Below, in pieces: positions 1-8,792 of a stretch of 64,000 nt of DNA. The position numbers and the translations under genes are program-made. Under the pieces are notes generated by a model. That model ran no database searches, was not told the DNA's origin, and was given only the letters and a program-made list of their open reading frames with translations. How positions within the stretch are numbered: position 1 is the first letter of the stretch; each line of letters begins with the position of its first letter. Origin of the DNA: Streptomyces sp. NBC_00154 (GTDB taxonomy: Bacteria; Actinomycetota; Actinomycetes; Streptomycetales; Streptomycetaceae); the NCBI RefSeq assembly GCF_026342835.1, contig NZ_JAPEMI010000002.1:310001-374000 (forward strand), read 5' to 3'.

Positions 1-175
1 GACGCGGTGCTGGTCGGGATGGAGTCTGGGAGGACACATCGCGCTCGAAGCAGCGGAGCGGCTGCCCGAGGCCGCGGGGTTCGTTCTCTTCGGCACTCCG
101 CCCGTCGGCAGCCCCGCCGATGTCGGCAGGGCATTCCGAGTTCGGGCCTCAGCGCGCGTGAGGAGAAGGCCATAG
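1..175 (+). pseudogene. Alpha/beta-hydrolase relic
   Basis: In one frame (codons from position 14) the sequence reads GWSLGGHIALEAAERLPEAA, the nucleophile elbow (G-W-S-L-G) and following helix of an alpha/beta hydrolase, then FVLFGTPPVGSP, and stops at TAG 173-175. The residues that should precede it, DAVLVG, lie in the neighbouring frame, so a single extra base near position 19 breaks the gene. The next stretch that looks coding (GLSAREEKAIAAK) is in a third frame. The gene runs off the left edge of the window. I read it as a frameshifted remnant; the substrate cannot be guessed. Confidence 0.5.
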
Positions 176-430
176 CGGCCAAGATGCACCCGCATCTGGA
201 GCGTGAGAGCGTGGTGCTTGGTGGCTGTGGAACCAGTCGTGCCCCTCCAGCGGCCAGGCTACGGTGCGAGCTGGAGTGACGGCGGCGGTCGCCCGATGCC
301 GAGTGACGCGGAGATGGTTGGCGGCGCTCTCCTCATGAACGACCGGGGCCCATCGTCGAAAGGCGGCGGGTGCGCCGACGAGAGGACTCCCGCCATACCG
401 GGAGTTGGCAAGCGGAAGAACCGAGGTGCG

Positions 431-1069
431 ATGAACGCCCAGGAAGTGACATACCCGCCCGAAGATACCGCCCTGCTGATCATAGATCCGTACAACGACT
501 TCCTGTCGGAGGGCGGAAAGCTGTGGTCGCAGGTCAAGGAGGTGGCGGAGGAGATAGGACTCCTCGACCACATGCGAGCAGTGCTGTCTGCCGCCCGCGA
601 ACAGGGTTTCCACGTCTTCATCGTGCCTCACCACCAGACGGCGCCGGGAGACTACGAGACGTGGGACCACCTGTCTCCGACCCAGCAGCGTGTCCTTGAG
701 CGGCAGACCTTCGCGGCCGGTAGTTGGGGGGCCGAATGGCACCCGGACTTCGTGCCGCAGGAGAACGAGCTGGTCATGCGCCAGCACTGGGCATCGAGTG
801 GCTTCGCGAACACGGACCTGGACATGATGCTGAAGCAGCACCGGGTTCAAAAGATCGTGTTCATCGGTATGAAGGCCAACACGTGCGTCGACACCACTGC
901 CCGCTTCGGGCAGGAGCTGGGGTACCACGTGACGCTCATACGCGATGCCATCGCCTCTTTCTCCTGGGACGAGATGAGGGCGACGTTCGACATCAATGCA
1001 CCTGCGTATGCCCATGCGATCTTCACTACGGATGAATTCCTGAAGACCCTTCAGAAAGCCGCACCGTAG
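431..1069 (+). CDS. Isochorismatase-family cysteine hydrolase
   Basis: A 212-residue single-domain cysteine hydrolase of the isochorismatase-like superfamily, which hydrolyses C-N or vinyl-ether bonds in small metabolites; cytoplasmic. The start is ATG 431, giving MNAQEVTYPP; a longer reading frame upstream has no family similarity. The catalytic Asp is D19 in LLIIDPYND, and the nucleophile Cys is C152 in KANTCVDTT. The usual active-site Lys of the V-x-K motif is replaced: the segment reads VMRQHWASSGF, a variant I believe occurs in one subfamily. It stands alone between a hydrolase relic and an amidase relic and is followed at once by a strong hairpin. The substrate is unknown. Confidence 0.85.
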   Translation: MNAQEVTYPPEDTALLIIDPYNDFLSEGGKLWSQVKEVAEEIGLLDHMRAVLSAAREQGFHVFIVPHHQTAPGDYETWDHLSPTQQRVLERQTFAAGSWGAEWHPDFVPQENELVMRQHWASSGFANTDLDMMLKQHRVQKIVFIGMKANTCVDTTARFGQELGYHVTLIRDAIASFSWDEMRATFDINAPAYAHAIFTTDEFLKTLQKAAP

Positions 1070-1098
1070 GCCGACTCCGAACGGGCGGACGTGGCGGC

Positions 1099-1133
1099 GC
1101 CGTGCAGCCGGATCACTGGTTCGGCTGCACGGC
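1099..1133 (+). terminator. Hairpin terminator after the isochorismatase-like gene
   Basis: Twelve bases GCCGTGCAGCCG (1099-1110) are perfectly complementary to CGGCTGCACGGC (1122-1133) around an 11-base loop, 30 bases after the stop codon. There is no clear U-tract, as is usual in Streptomyces. Confidence 0.7.
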
Positions 1134-1802
1134 CGTTCTGAGGTCGAGCATACCCATATGCTTGACAGATCAAGTATCATCAAGGTGCCGTGGTCAGCCG
1201 CCCAGGCCTGGCGGATTACCTGGTCATTGGACACTTCTTGTCGGTCCCTTCCCAAGACCGCAATCGAGCCCCGAAACAAGCCCTTTTTGCAGCAGTTTGT
1301 CACCGCCGGTCCGTGGGTGCAGTTCCAGAGTGTGCCGACCGCTGCGCGGCGCCATCGCATCGGTTGTCTCTCCGATCCGCGGCTCCACGGTCTGTGAGGA
1401 TCTACGGACATGTCTATACGTGCCTGCCGCATCTGACGCCGTGCGCTGATCCATCAGGGATTACTGGACAGTGCCTTCATACCCTGCTTCCTTCGTCGCA
1501 GATGTTCCGATCAGGCCGGAATCTGTACTCGCCGACCCTGTCCTGCTTCGGCGCGCCACGAAGGCGAGCGCCGCGCCGAAGACGCCGCGGATCGCCCGAA
1601 GGGGCCGCCGCGGTGTCGCACGGGGTGGGCGTCTGCGGGCCCACGCGGCCCGATGCTTCAGCGCTAGTGGAAGGTTGTGATCATTTCAGAACGCAACACA
1701 CTGTCATCAAAACTGGATGATAACCATCATGCACATCCATCAGCCACTAGGGCGAAATATGACTTTTGCCCCGACGGGATTGAAGCCCCTTGATCCCGCA
1801 TC
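1134..1802. other. Gene-poor interval
   Basis: No convincing coding sequence in either strand: reading frames are open only because of base composition and change character along their length. The only feature noted is the inverted repeat at 1158-1177. An in-frame stop at 1791-1793 bounds the amidase relic that begins at 1803. Confidence 0.5.
1158..1177. promoter_or_regulatory. MarR-type operator-like palindrome
   Basis: ATGCTTGA-CAGA-TCAAGTAT is an 8-base inverted repeat with one mismatch around a 4-base spacer, the TTGA-N4-TCAA form typical of MarR-family operators. It contains TTGACA (1162-1167), so it could overlap a -35 element. No intact gene follows within 600 bases, so it may be the orphaned control region of a lost gene. 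Confidence 0.35.
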
Positions 1803-2920
1803 AGGATCGACACCATCGTCATCCACGACACGGAGTCGCCCTACGCCTCGGCCATCAGTACTTTCCAGCAGCCCGGGGGCGGCGCCGCGCACTATGTGAT
1901 GCGGTCCTCGGACGGCGCGGTGACGCAGATGGTGCCGACGAAGGACATTGCGTTCCACGCGGGGAACTACTCCAGCAACCTGCACTCGATCGGCATCGAG
2001 CACGACGGCTACGCCGCGCACGGCGCGACCTGGTACGCGGAGGCGCAGTGCGAGGCGACCGCCGAGCTGGTGAAGTACCTTGCAGGCCGCTTCCAGATCC
2101 CGCTGGACCGGCAGCACATCATCGGCCACGACAACGTTCCCGGGCCCGACTCGGCCTCGGTCTCCGGTATGCACTGGGACCCGGGGTCGTCCTGGGACTG
2201 GGACCAATTCATGGCGCTCCTGGGCGCGCACGGCAAGGAGTGGCACGGAGTGGGCGGCACCGGTTCGGTGGTGACCATCGCACCCGGCTTCGCGCATAAC
2301 AAGCAGACCGTGTAGATCTGCCCGTCCGACGACCCCACGGTGCCGTCGCCGCGTGCACGAACGTGGAACAGCCGTCGGACTTCGTCTACCTGCGGATGTT
2401 GCCCAGTAAGACCGCCCCGTCTTCGGAGACCAGACGATCCACATCGGCGCCGAGGGTACCGACCGCATTTCCGACTGGGGGAGCACGGCGCAGGCCGGCC
2501 AGCAGTGCGTGGTGGCCGACAAGCAGGGGCGCCTGGACGGCGATCTGGTTCAGCGGTTCGAAGGTGTGGTTCTACAACCCGCACGGTGCCAACGCCACGC
2601 GCGCCCACGGTGTGACCGTCGTCTCGTCCGGTGCGACGTCCGACAGCAACCCGGTCGCCGTGTACGGCTCCAGTTACCCCGACGCCTCCGAGTACGCGGC
2701 GGTCGGCCTGAAGCCCAGCACTCAGGCCCCGCTGAGCATCTACACCATCCCCGCCGGTCGGGCGTACGTGGCGAAGGCTGCCACGGACGACTACTTCTCG
2801 GGTACGGGCACAGTCCTCATCGGCGGCAGGACCATGTACACGATCCAGTACAACCACCGGACAGCGTTGGTGTACTCGAACGATGTCTCCGCCCAGTCGC
2901 TGGGTGAGGGGCACCACTGA
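1803..2920 (+). pseudogene. Peptidoglycan-recognition / N-acetylmuramoyl-L-alanine amidase relic
   Basis: The first half reads as an Amidase_2/PGRP zinc amidase, a family that cleaves the lactyl-Ala bond of peptidoglycan outside the cell: IDTIVIHDTES (Zn His), AAHYVMRSSDG, IGIEHDGY and IIGHDNVPGP (Zn His) are all present up to HNKQTV. It then hits TAG (2313-2315) and continues in shifting frames (ICPSDDP, TNVEQPSDFVYLRM, DQTIHIGAEGTDR, WFSGSKVWFYNPHG) to a stop at 2920 after LGEGHH. The 5' end is also missing: a stop lies at 1791 directly upstream and there is no start or signal peptide. At least one nonsense change and several frameshifts make this a clear pseudogene, formerly an amidase with a C-terminal accessory domain. 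Confidence 0.8.
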
Positions 2921-3055
2921 CGCCATGTCACAGAACCGGGCGGAGCGACCGGGGCTTCGGCCCGTACTCCGCCCGGTTCACCCGCCGTCTGCTGCCCCTG
3001 CGGGGCAGCAGACACCCACGTCGTTCGCGCCTCGTTCCTTGGGCGGTGTCGCCGT

Positions 3056-3619
3056 TCAGTGAGCGGCCGTCTGGGGAGCTCTCTTCTTCCGGGCGCGATA
3101 CGCGGCGGCCTTGAACTTGTTGCCGCAGGACTCCATGCCGCACCACTGCCGGCGCGTGCCCCGGGAGCGGTCGACGTAGATGCGGGTGCACTCGGGGTTG
3201 CCGCACTCCTTCATCAGGGGCATGTCCGGACCGCTGAGCAACTCGACGGCATGCCGTGCGACAGTGGACAGTGCTTGTTCCGCAGTTGCCTCGGTCCGGC
3301 GCCCAGTCCTGGTGAGCTGCGGCGTCGCCGGAGACTTGCGCGCGGTGCCGTTCAGGACGCTCAGCGCCTCGTCGTCGTACTCCTCCTTGAGGCGGCGGGC
3401 CGTGACGAGCTCGTAGATCGCCTCCCGCACCGCCTTGGCCTGTTCCACGTCGGCTTCGTCGCCGGGCACGATGTTGTCGATGAGCCCGGACTCCACGAAC
3501 CAGGCGTCCAATCGGTCCGGTGTCGCGAACATCTCGAAACGCACCGTACGCCGCGCGCGCAGAGTCGCGGCGAAGTCGAGGGCCAGGTTGCCGCAGACGA
3601 AGGCATGCTCGTGATTCAC
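3056..3619 (-). CDS. CGNR zinc-finger (ABATE-domain) transcriptional regulator
   Basis: A 187-residue protein with an N-terminal ABATE-type putative stress-sensing domain (opening HAFVCGNLALDF) and a C-terminal CGNR zinc finger, expected to bind DNA. Zinc ligands are C139 and C144 (ECGNPECTR) and C160 and C165 (QWCGMESCGNK), and a basic tail follows. The start is GTG at 3619; the overlapping ATG is followed directly by a stop. The start codon lies 2 bases from a 20-base inverted repeat (3621-3640) that recurs in the promoter of the divergent molybdo-oxidase operon. I infer an autorepressor that also controls that operon; the signal it senses is not evident. Confidence 0.88.
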   Translation of the reverse strand: MNHEHAFVCGNLALDFAATLRARRTVRFEMFATPDRLDAWFVESGLIDNIVPGDEADVEQAKAVREAIYELVTARRLKEEYDDEALSVLNGTARKSPATPQLTRTGRRTEATAEQALSTVARHAVELLSGPDMPLMKECGNPECTRIYVDRSRGTRRQWCGMESCGNKFKAAAYRARKKRAPQTAAH

Positions 3620-3620
3620 A

Positions 3621-3640
3621 TCACCATTCTGACAGGTGAC
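3621..3640. promoter_or_regulatory. Operator copy 1, next to the CGNR regulator start
   Basis: TCACC-N9-GGTGA inverted repeat directly upstream of the GTG start at 3619. It matches 16 of 20 positions with the repeat at 3752-3771. On the minus strand CAGAAT lies about 7 bases before the start codon, so the transcript may be leaderless and the operator may cover its -10 region. Confidence 0.55.
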
Positions 3641-3719
3641 TCGCGATGGCGGCAGGGGATTGGTTCAGTCTGTGGCCTGACCAGGGGGAATGCCCTCGTT
3701 CCGGTCGTCCCGTCCGCCG

Positions 3720-3771
3720 TTGACAGTCCGCTGGAGGCCGTGTCAGTATCGTCACCAGTTGAACAGGTGAC
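3720..3771 (+). promoter_or_regulatory. Promoter plus operator copy 2 for the molybdo-oxidase operon
   Basis: A -35 TTGACA (3720-3725), 18-base spacer and -10 CAGTAT (3744-3749) predict a start near 3756. That start falls inside the perfect inverted repeat GTCACC-N9-GGTGAC (3751-3771). An operator at the transcription start is a classic repressor position. The leader to the ATG at 4018 would be about 260 bases; no gene was recognised in it. Confidence 0.55.
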
Positions 3772-4017
3772 GTTGCTGAGAGTTGGTTCGGGCCGAGCCT
3801 CCGTTTCGCCGATGTCGCCGCGATGCATCGTGTGCGGGCGTTCCACGTCCTTCACGTCGCAACCGCCGACCGCGCCTCGCAGTCCGGGCTTCCGTCGCCT
3901 GCGGACGTCCGTAGCCGGCGCAATGCCGTGACGACGGCCGCCACCCTCGGCGGCACGACCGCGACCGCCGCCGACGCGCGACGCCGGAGCAGTTGCCACC
4001 CCGAAAGAGGATTGAAC

Positions 4018-4740
4018 ATGGCAAAACGGCCGAGGCGGAACGCCGACGGCGCACCGGTGGGGCGGCGTGCCATGCTCGGCATGCTCGCCGCAGGTGCCGC
4101 GGGCCTTGCCGCCGCCCCCTATCTGCAGCGCGGTTGGGAAGGGTTCCTGGGAACCGCCTCCCAGGTCGACGCGACCGGGCTGACCGGCCTGCTCCCCAAC
4201 CCCGGCGGCTTCCGGTACTACAGCGTCGTCGGCTCGGTGCCGCGCAAGCACGAGACGAACTACGAGCTGCGGATCGACGGTCTGGTCGACCGGCCGAAGA
4301 CCTACACGCTGCCCGAACTACGGGCGATGCGTCAGACGCGAGTCGTCGCCGACGTCCTATGCACGGACGGGTGGCGAGTGGACGACACGCCCTTCGCAGG
4401 CGTGAAGCTGGCGGACCTCCTCGACGCCGTCGGCGTGCGGTCCGAGGGCGCGGCCATCCGGTTCTCCTGCTTCGACGGCGCCTACACCGAAAGCCTCACC
4501 CTCGAGCAGGCGCGCCGCTCGGACGTCCTGGTGGCACTCAACATGCAGGACAAGCCCATCACCCACGAGCATGGGGGACCGGTGCGCCTCTTCGTTGCTC
4601 CCATGTACTTCTACAAATCGGCCAAGTGGCTGTCCGGTATCACGGTCACCGACAAGGTGGTCCCCGGTTTCTGGGAGGAGCGCGGTTATGCGGTCGACGG
4701 CTGGCTCGACGACGCCGACCGGGGCGATGAAGCGGCCTGA
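4018..4740 (+). CDS. YedY/MsrP-like molybdopterin-dependent oxidoreductase
   Basis: A 240-residue sulfite-oxidase-fold protein expected to hold a molybdopterin cofactor outside the membrane. The N-terminus has a twin-arginine-like export signal (GRRAMLGMLAAGAAG, residues 15-29). C115 in DVLCTDGW matches the single cysteine that ligates molybdenum. The later SCFDGAYTESL and GGPVRLFVAPMYFYKS segments are typical of the domain. The start is ATG 4018 behind a GAAAGAGG ribosome site. The last codons overlap the start of the cytochrome b gene, so the two are a translationally coupled oxidase and membrane electron-donor pair, as in MsrPQ-like systems. The substrate is unknown. Confidence 0.87.
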   Translation: MAKRPRRNADGAPVGRRAMLGMLAAGAAGLAAAPYLQRGWEGFLGTASQVDATGLTGLLPNPGGFRYYSVVGSVPRKHETNYELRIDGLVDRPKTYTLPELRAMRQTRVVADVLCTDGWRVDDTPFAGVKLADLLDAVGVRSEGAAIRFSCFDGAYTESLTLEQARRSDVLVALNMQDKPITHEHGGPVRLFVAPMYFYKSAKWLSGITVTDKVVPGFWEERGYAVDGWLDDADRGDEAA

Positions 4741-5380
4741 ATTGTCCGGACAGGTCCGCCGGTTCAGCCCCGCCCAACGGATGGTCCACCGGGCGACCGG
4801 CTGGCTTATGCTGCTGGTCCTGGTCACTGCGGCCTGCCTGTACTTCGGTCCGCTGGCCCAACTCGTCGGCCGCCGCCACCTGGTGGCCGCCGTCCACGAA
4901 TGGTCGGGCATCTGCCTGCCGGTTCCCTTCCTGCTGGGGCTTCTCTCCCGAGAGTTCCGCGCGGACCTGCGCAGTCTGAACCGCTTCGCGGTCTACGACC
5001 GGCAGTGGCTGAGGGCTGTCCGCAGACGGCGGAAGTCGCCGCAGGCGCGTCCCGCCGGCAAGTTCAACGCGGGACAGAAGATCTACGCCGGGTGGATCGC
5101 GGGTGCGGTGCTGGTGATGATGTTCACCGGTCTCCTCATGTGGTTCCTCGGCTTTCTGCCGTCCATCTCCCGCACCAGCGCCATCTTCGTTCACGACTGC
5201 CTCGCCTGGGCGGTCACCATCGTCCTGATCGGGCACATGCGCAAGGCGTACCAGGACCCCGAGGCCAGGCTCGGGATGCGTACGGGTTACGTCAGCAGGT
5301 CCTGGGCGGCGCGGTACCACTCCCGGTGGCTGCGGGACGACCGTCCGGACAGCGCCGCCGACGAGACGGACGCAGTCTGA
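4727..5380 (+). CDS. Cytochrome b/b6-type membrane subunit
   Basis: A 217-residue integral membrane protein with about four transmembrane helices and histidines placed as haem b ligands: H21 (QRMVHRATGW), H57 (AAVHEWSG), H156 (FVHDCLAW) and H170 (LIGHMRKAY). It probably passes quinol electrons to the preceding molybdo-oxidase. The start ATG 4727 lies inside the previous gene (14-base overlap). The family is the b561/thiosulfate-reductase cytochrome b type; I prefer this to an MsrQ assignment because the histidine pattern is clearer. Confidence 0.82.
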   Translation: MKRPELSGQVRRFSPAQRMVHRATGWLMLLVLVTAACLYFGPLAQLVGRRHLVAAVHEWSGICLPVPFLLGLLSREFRADLRSLNRFAVYDRQWLRAVRRRRKSPQARPAGKFNAGQKIYAGWIAGAVLVMMFTGLLMWFLGFLPSISRTSAIFVHDCLAWAVTIVLIGHMRKAYQDPEARLGMRTGYVSRSWAARYHSRWLRDDRPDSAADETDAV

Positions 5381-5417
5381 CCTTCCGGCCCGGTCACGTC
5401 CTGCCGACCCATGTGGC

Positions 5418-5561
5418 TCAGGCGGCGCCGACGGGGCGTCCGGCCCGCCGTCCGGAAGATGTTGCGCTGCCCGGCCCCGTGGTCGGCGCGGCGGCGGTGG
5501 CCTCGTAGGAGACCAGGCGCCAGGTTCCGATGAGGGCGGCGCGCAGTTCGTCGGGGGTCAT
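5418..5561 (-). pseudogene. Truncated lipocalin-like protein
   Basis: A 47-codon frame starts at ATG 5561 behind a good ribosome site (GGAAGGAAA) and reads MTPDELRAALIGTWRLVSYE, the standard N-terminus of bacterial lipocalin-like proteins of about 140 residues. After this it degenerates into low-complexity Ala/Gly/Arg and stops. It lies just after the aldehyde oxidoreductase operon on the same strand. I read it as a 3'-truncated remnant. Confidence 0.5.
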
Positions 5562-5586
5562 GGATTGGCTGTTTCCTTCCACCGCT

Positions 5587-7794
5587 TCACAGCAGTTGGT
5601 CCATGGTGATGGGCAACGAGCGGATGCGGCGGCCTGTCGCGTGGAAGATCCCGTTGGCGATGGCGGGTGCCAGGCCTACCAGGCCGATCTCTCCGATGCC
5701 CTTGGTTCCGATGGGGTTGGCGCGGTCCCACGAGCCGACGAACTCGACCTGCATGTCGGGGATGTCGGCGTCCACGGGGACGATGTAGTCGCCGAGGGTG
5801 GCATTGGCGATGCGTCCGGTTCCGGCGTCGCTGACCGTCTCCTCGAACAGGGCCATGCCGATCCCGCCGACCGCCCCGCCGATGATCTGGCTGCGTGCGG
5901 TCTTCGCGTTGAGGATGCGTCCACCGTCGATGACGGAGACGGCCCGGGCGACGCGGATGCGGCCCAGGTCCGGGTCCACGCGCACCTCAACGTACTTCGC
6001 GCCGAACGCGCCGGCCGGCGCCATGCCCAGCTCCTGCGGCGTCGAAGGAGCACTCTCGCCCTCGGCGGTCAGGTCTGGCAGGCGGTGCCGGGTGAGGATG
6101 TCCCGGTACGACTCGAACCGGGCCGGGTCGTCGCGCCGCCGGATGCCACCGTCGCCGACCTCGACATCGTCGACCGTGCACCCGCGCAGCGGGGAGTCGA
6201 TGTCGTCGGCGACAGTGTCCAGGACCTCACCGACGATTTTTCGGCAGGCTTCGTAGATAGCGCTGCCGACCGCGCTGGTGAGTCCAGATCCGCCCGTCTG
6301 AGGAGCCAGGGGCATGGTGGACTCGCCGAGCCCGACGGTGACCTCTCCGGGGTCCAGACCCAGCAGCTCGGCTGACAATTGGACGAAGACGGTGTACGCG
6401 CCGTTGCCGATCTCCGATCCGGCGCTGCACACGTAGGCGGTGCCGTCGCGCCGGATCGTGGCACGCGCCAGGCAGCGGGCGCGGAACCACGGGTAGCCGA
6501 CGGCCGCCAGACCGTAGCCGACGAGCATCCCGTCCTCGCGCATCGAGCGCGGCTCGTGCGTGCGCCGGGACCATCCGAAGAGCTCGGCGCCGCGTTCCAG
6601 GCACTCCTTGTGCGCGCGGCTGGACCAGGGCAGCCCCGACGGGGGGTGCAGGGTGGCGTCGTTGCACAGGCGCAGGTCCAGCGGGTCCATGCCGAGCTTG
6701 TACGCCAACTCGTCCATCGCGCATTCCAGTGCGTAGTTGCCCGTCGCCGCTCCCGGACCCCGCATCGAGTTCGGGACCGGGATGTTCAGGCGGACCTGCA
6801 TGTCGTGCGTGGAGACGTTCGGGCAGGCGTAAGAGGTGGCGGACACGGTCGCGGTGGGCTCGAAGTTGTCGTCGTCGATGGCGGTGGCGGTGAGTGCCTC
6901 GTGGTCGATGGCCACGAGGTGGCCTTCGCGTGTCGCGCCGAGCCGTACCCGCTGCCGGCCCTTGGGTCGGTGGCCGCAAGCAGTGAACATCTGCGGCCGC
7001 GTGAGGACGAGTTTGACCGGGCGTCCGGTCACCCGGGCGGCCAGTGCCGCCAGGACGACGTGCGGCCACACCCGCAGTCCGGCTCCGAATCCGCCCCCGA
7101 CATAGGGCGCCATGACGTGGACGGACTCCTCGGGGATGCCGAAGATTGCTGCCAGGGATGTGCTTTCCAGGGAGGCCCACTGTGTCGAGTTGTTGACCAG
7201 GAGGGTGTCTCCCTCCCAGCGGGCGACCGTGGTGAGGGGTCCCATCGGGTTGTTGGTGTTGTCGACCGTGAGGTACGTCTCGTCCAGCACCACCTCGGCG
7301 GAGGCCAGCGCCTCGGCCACGTTGCCCCACTCGGCGTCCCGCCCCCAGGGGTTCGTCCGCAGTTCGGCCCGGGGCTCGTCCAGTTCGAGCAGGGCCGGTT
7401 GCGCCGAGTAGCCGACGCGGACCAGGTTCGCCGCCTCCGTGGCCTCTTCGAAGGTGTCCGCCACCACCACCGCGACGTGCTGGCCGTAGTGCAGGATCAC
7501 GTCGTCCTGCAGGGGGGCGGGCGGGGAGACGCCCAAGGGCGTCATGGGCCCCCGTTCGAGATGTCCGGCGTTGAGGTGTGTGAGGACGCGCACCACTCCG
7601 GCGGCACGTTCGGCCCGCGTCGTGTCGATCTCGGTGATCCGCCCGGAGCCCACCGTGCTGCGCACGAGTACCGCGTGGGCCATGCCGCGATAGGCGAAGT
7701 CGCTGGGATACGGCGCTTTGCCGGTCACCTTCAGCGGCCCGTCGACACGGTTGACACCGGGCCCGAGCAGCCGGGGGCGCGAAATCGTCGTCAT
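5587..7794 (-). CDS. PaoC-like molybdenum subunit of an aldehyde oxidoreductase (set 1)
   Basis: A 735-residue xanthine-dehydrogenase-family large subunit that carries the molybdopterin cofactor and performs substrate hydroxylation, as in aldehyde oxidation by E. coli PaoABC. It starts at ATG 7794 (MTTISRPRLLGPGVNRVDGP); the start overlaps the stop of the FAD subunit by 4 bases. Seen: NRVDGPLKVTGKA at the N-terminus, the glycine-rich YVGGGFGAG cofactor loop, and near the C-terminus GTKGIGEIGLVG, whose E702 matches the catalytic base Glu. It is the third gene of a minus-strand three-gene operon. A paralogous operon lies at 44.4-48.2 kb. Confidence 0.92.
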   Translation of the reverse strand: MTTISRPRLLGPGVNRVDGPLKVTGKAPYPSDFAYRGMAHAVLVRSTVGSGRITEIDTTRAERAAGVVRVLTHLNAGHLERGPMTPLGVSPPAPLQDDVILHYGQHVAVVVADTFEEATEAANLVRVGYSAQPALLELDEPRAELRTNPWGRDAEWGNVAEALASAEVVLDETYLTVDNTNNPMGPLTTVARWEGDTLLVNNSTQWASLESTSLAAIFGIPEESVHVMAPYVGGGFGAGLRVWPHVVLAALAARVTGRPVKLVLTRPQMFTACGHRPKGRQRVRLGATREGHLVAIDHEALTATAIDDDNFEPTATVSATSYACPNVSTHDMQVRLNIPVPNSMRGPGAATGNYALECAMDELAYKLGMDPLDLRLCNDATLHPPSGLPWSSRAHKECLERGAELFGWSRRTHEPRSMREDGMLVGYGLAAVGYPWFRARCLARATIRRDGTAYVCSAGSEIGNGAYTVFVQLSAELLGLDPGEVTVGLGESTMPLAPQTGGSGLTSAVGSAIYEACRKIVGEVLDTVADDIDSPLRGCTVDDVEVGDGGIRRRDDPARFESYRDILTRHRLPDLTAEGESAPSTPQELGMAPAGAFGAKYVEVRVDPDLGRIRVARAVSVIDGGRILNAKTARSQIIGGAVGGIGMALFEETVSDAGTGRIANATLGDYIVPVDADIPDMQVEFVGSWDRANPIGTKGIGEIGLVGLAPAIANGIFHATGRRIRSLPITMDQLL

Positions 7795-8792
7795 GACCTG
7801 ACTCCCGTGACGGTCTGCAGCGTGCGCACGAGCGTGCGCTGGGCCAGTTCCACCTTGAAGGCGTTCTGCGGACGCGGCTCGGCCCCGGCCACCGCGGCCC
7901 GGGCGGCGCTCGCGAACACCTCGTCGCCGGCCCGGCTGCCGGTCAGCACCGCTTCCGCCTCCAGGGCGCGCCACGGCACCGTCGCCACGCCGCCCAAACC
8001 CACCCGGGCCCACCGGATGACGTCGTCGTCTCCCAGCACCACGGCCACCGCGGCGGAGGCCAAGGCGAACTCGTAGCTCGTCCGGTCGCGCACCTTCAGG
8101 TAGTCCGACCGGGCGCCTTCCGGCAGCAGTGGTATCTCCACGGCGGTGATGAGCTCTCCTGGGCTCAGATCGTTCTCCACGTCGGGGGTGTCACCGGGGG
8201 TCCGGTAGAAGCCGGTCAGCGGAACCTCGCGGCGGCCCTGCGCGCCGGTGATGTGCACGACCGCCCCCATGGCGATCAACGCGACCGCGACATCGGAGGC
8301 GTGCGTGGCGATGCAGTGCGGGCTGGTGCCCAGCACCGCGTGGGTGCGGTGCGAGCCGGTGATGGCGGCACATCCCGTGCCGCGCTCGCGCTTGTTGCAC
8401 GCCCCTACCGTCGGATCGCGGAAGTACCGGCAGCGCGTGCGCTGCAGCAGGTTGCCGCCGATCGTGGCCATATTGCGCAGCTGGACCGAGGCGCTGCGCA
8501 GCAACGCCTCCCGTACGAACGGCAGCCGGCGGACGATCACGGGGTCGGTTGCGAGCTCCTCCATCGTGACCAGGGCTCCGACGACCAGTGCGCCCTGCCG
8601 CTCCTCGATGCCGTGCAGCGGCAACCGGGTGATGTCGATGAGGCGGCTGGGCTGCAGTACGCCATCCTTCATCAGGTCCAGTTGCGTGGTCCCTCCGGCG
8701 AGGTAGTCGGCGCTGTCGTCCGCCTCCGCCTCGGCCAGCGCCGCGGACACCTCGCGGGCCCGTACGTACTCAAAGGGTCGCATCGTGATCAC
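7791..8792 (-). CDS. PaoB-like FAD / [4Fe-4S] subunit (set 1)
   Basis: A 333-residue middle subunit of an aldehyde oxidoreductase. The FAD site is seen in LAGGTTQLDL and TIGGNLLQRTRC. Cysteines C121, C132, C141 and C160 (RTRCRYF, ACNKR, GTGCAA, HCIATH) match those that hold an extra [4Fe-4S] cluster in E. coli PaoB, which separates this group from plain xanthine dehydrogenases. The start is ATG 8792, inside the end of the iron-sulfur gene; ATG 8783 is also possible. The stop overlaps the PaoC-like start, so the subunits are made together. Confidence 0.92.
   Translation of the reverse strand: MITMRPFEYVRAREVSAALAEAEADDSADYLAGGTTQLDLMKDGVLQPSRLIDITRLPLHGIEERQGALVVGALVTMEELATDPVIVRRLPFVREALLRSASVQLRNMATIGGNLLQRTRCRYFRDPTVGACNKRERGTGCAAITGSHRTHAVLGTSPHCIATHASDVAVALIAMGAVVHITGAQGRREVPLTGFYRTPGDTPDVENDLSPGELITAVEIPLLPEGARSDYLKVRDRTSYEFALASAAVAVVLGDDDVIRWARVGLGGVATVPWRALEAEAVLTGSRAGDEVFASAARAAVAGAEPRPQNAFKVELAQRTLVRTLQTVTGVRS

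Noticed and set aside
1190..1720. 176-codon plus frame in the gene desert
   Set aside because: Arg/Ser/Pro-rich with no consistent codon bias; no motif.
5530..8076. Plus-strand frames opposite the PaoC/PaoB-like genes
   Set aside because: High-GC antisense frames without motifs.
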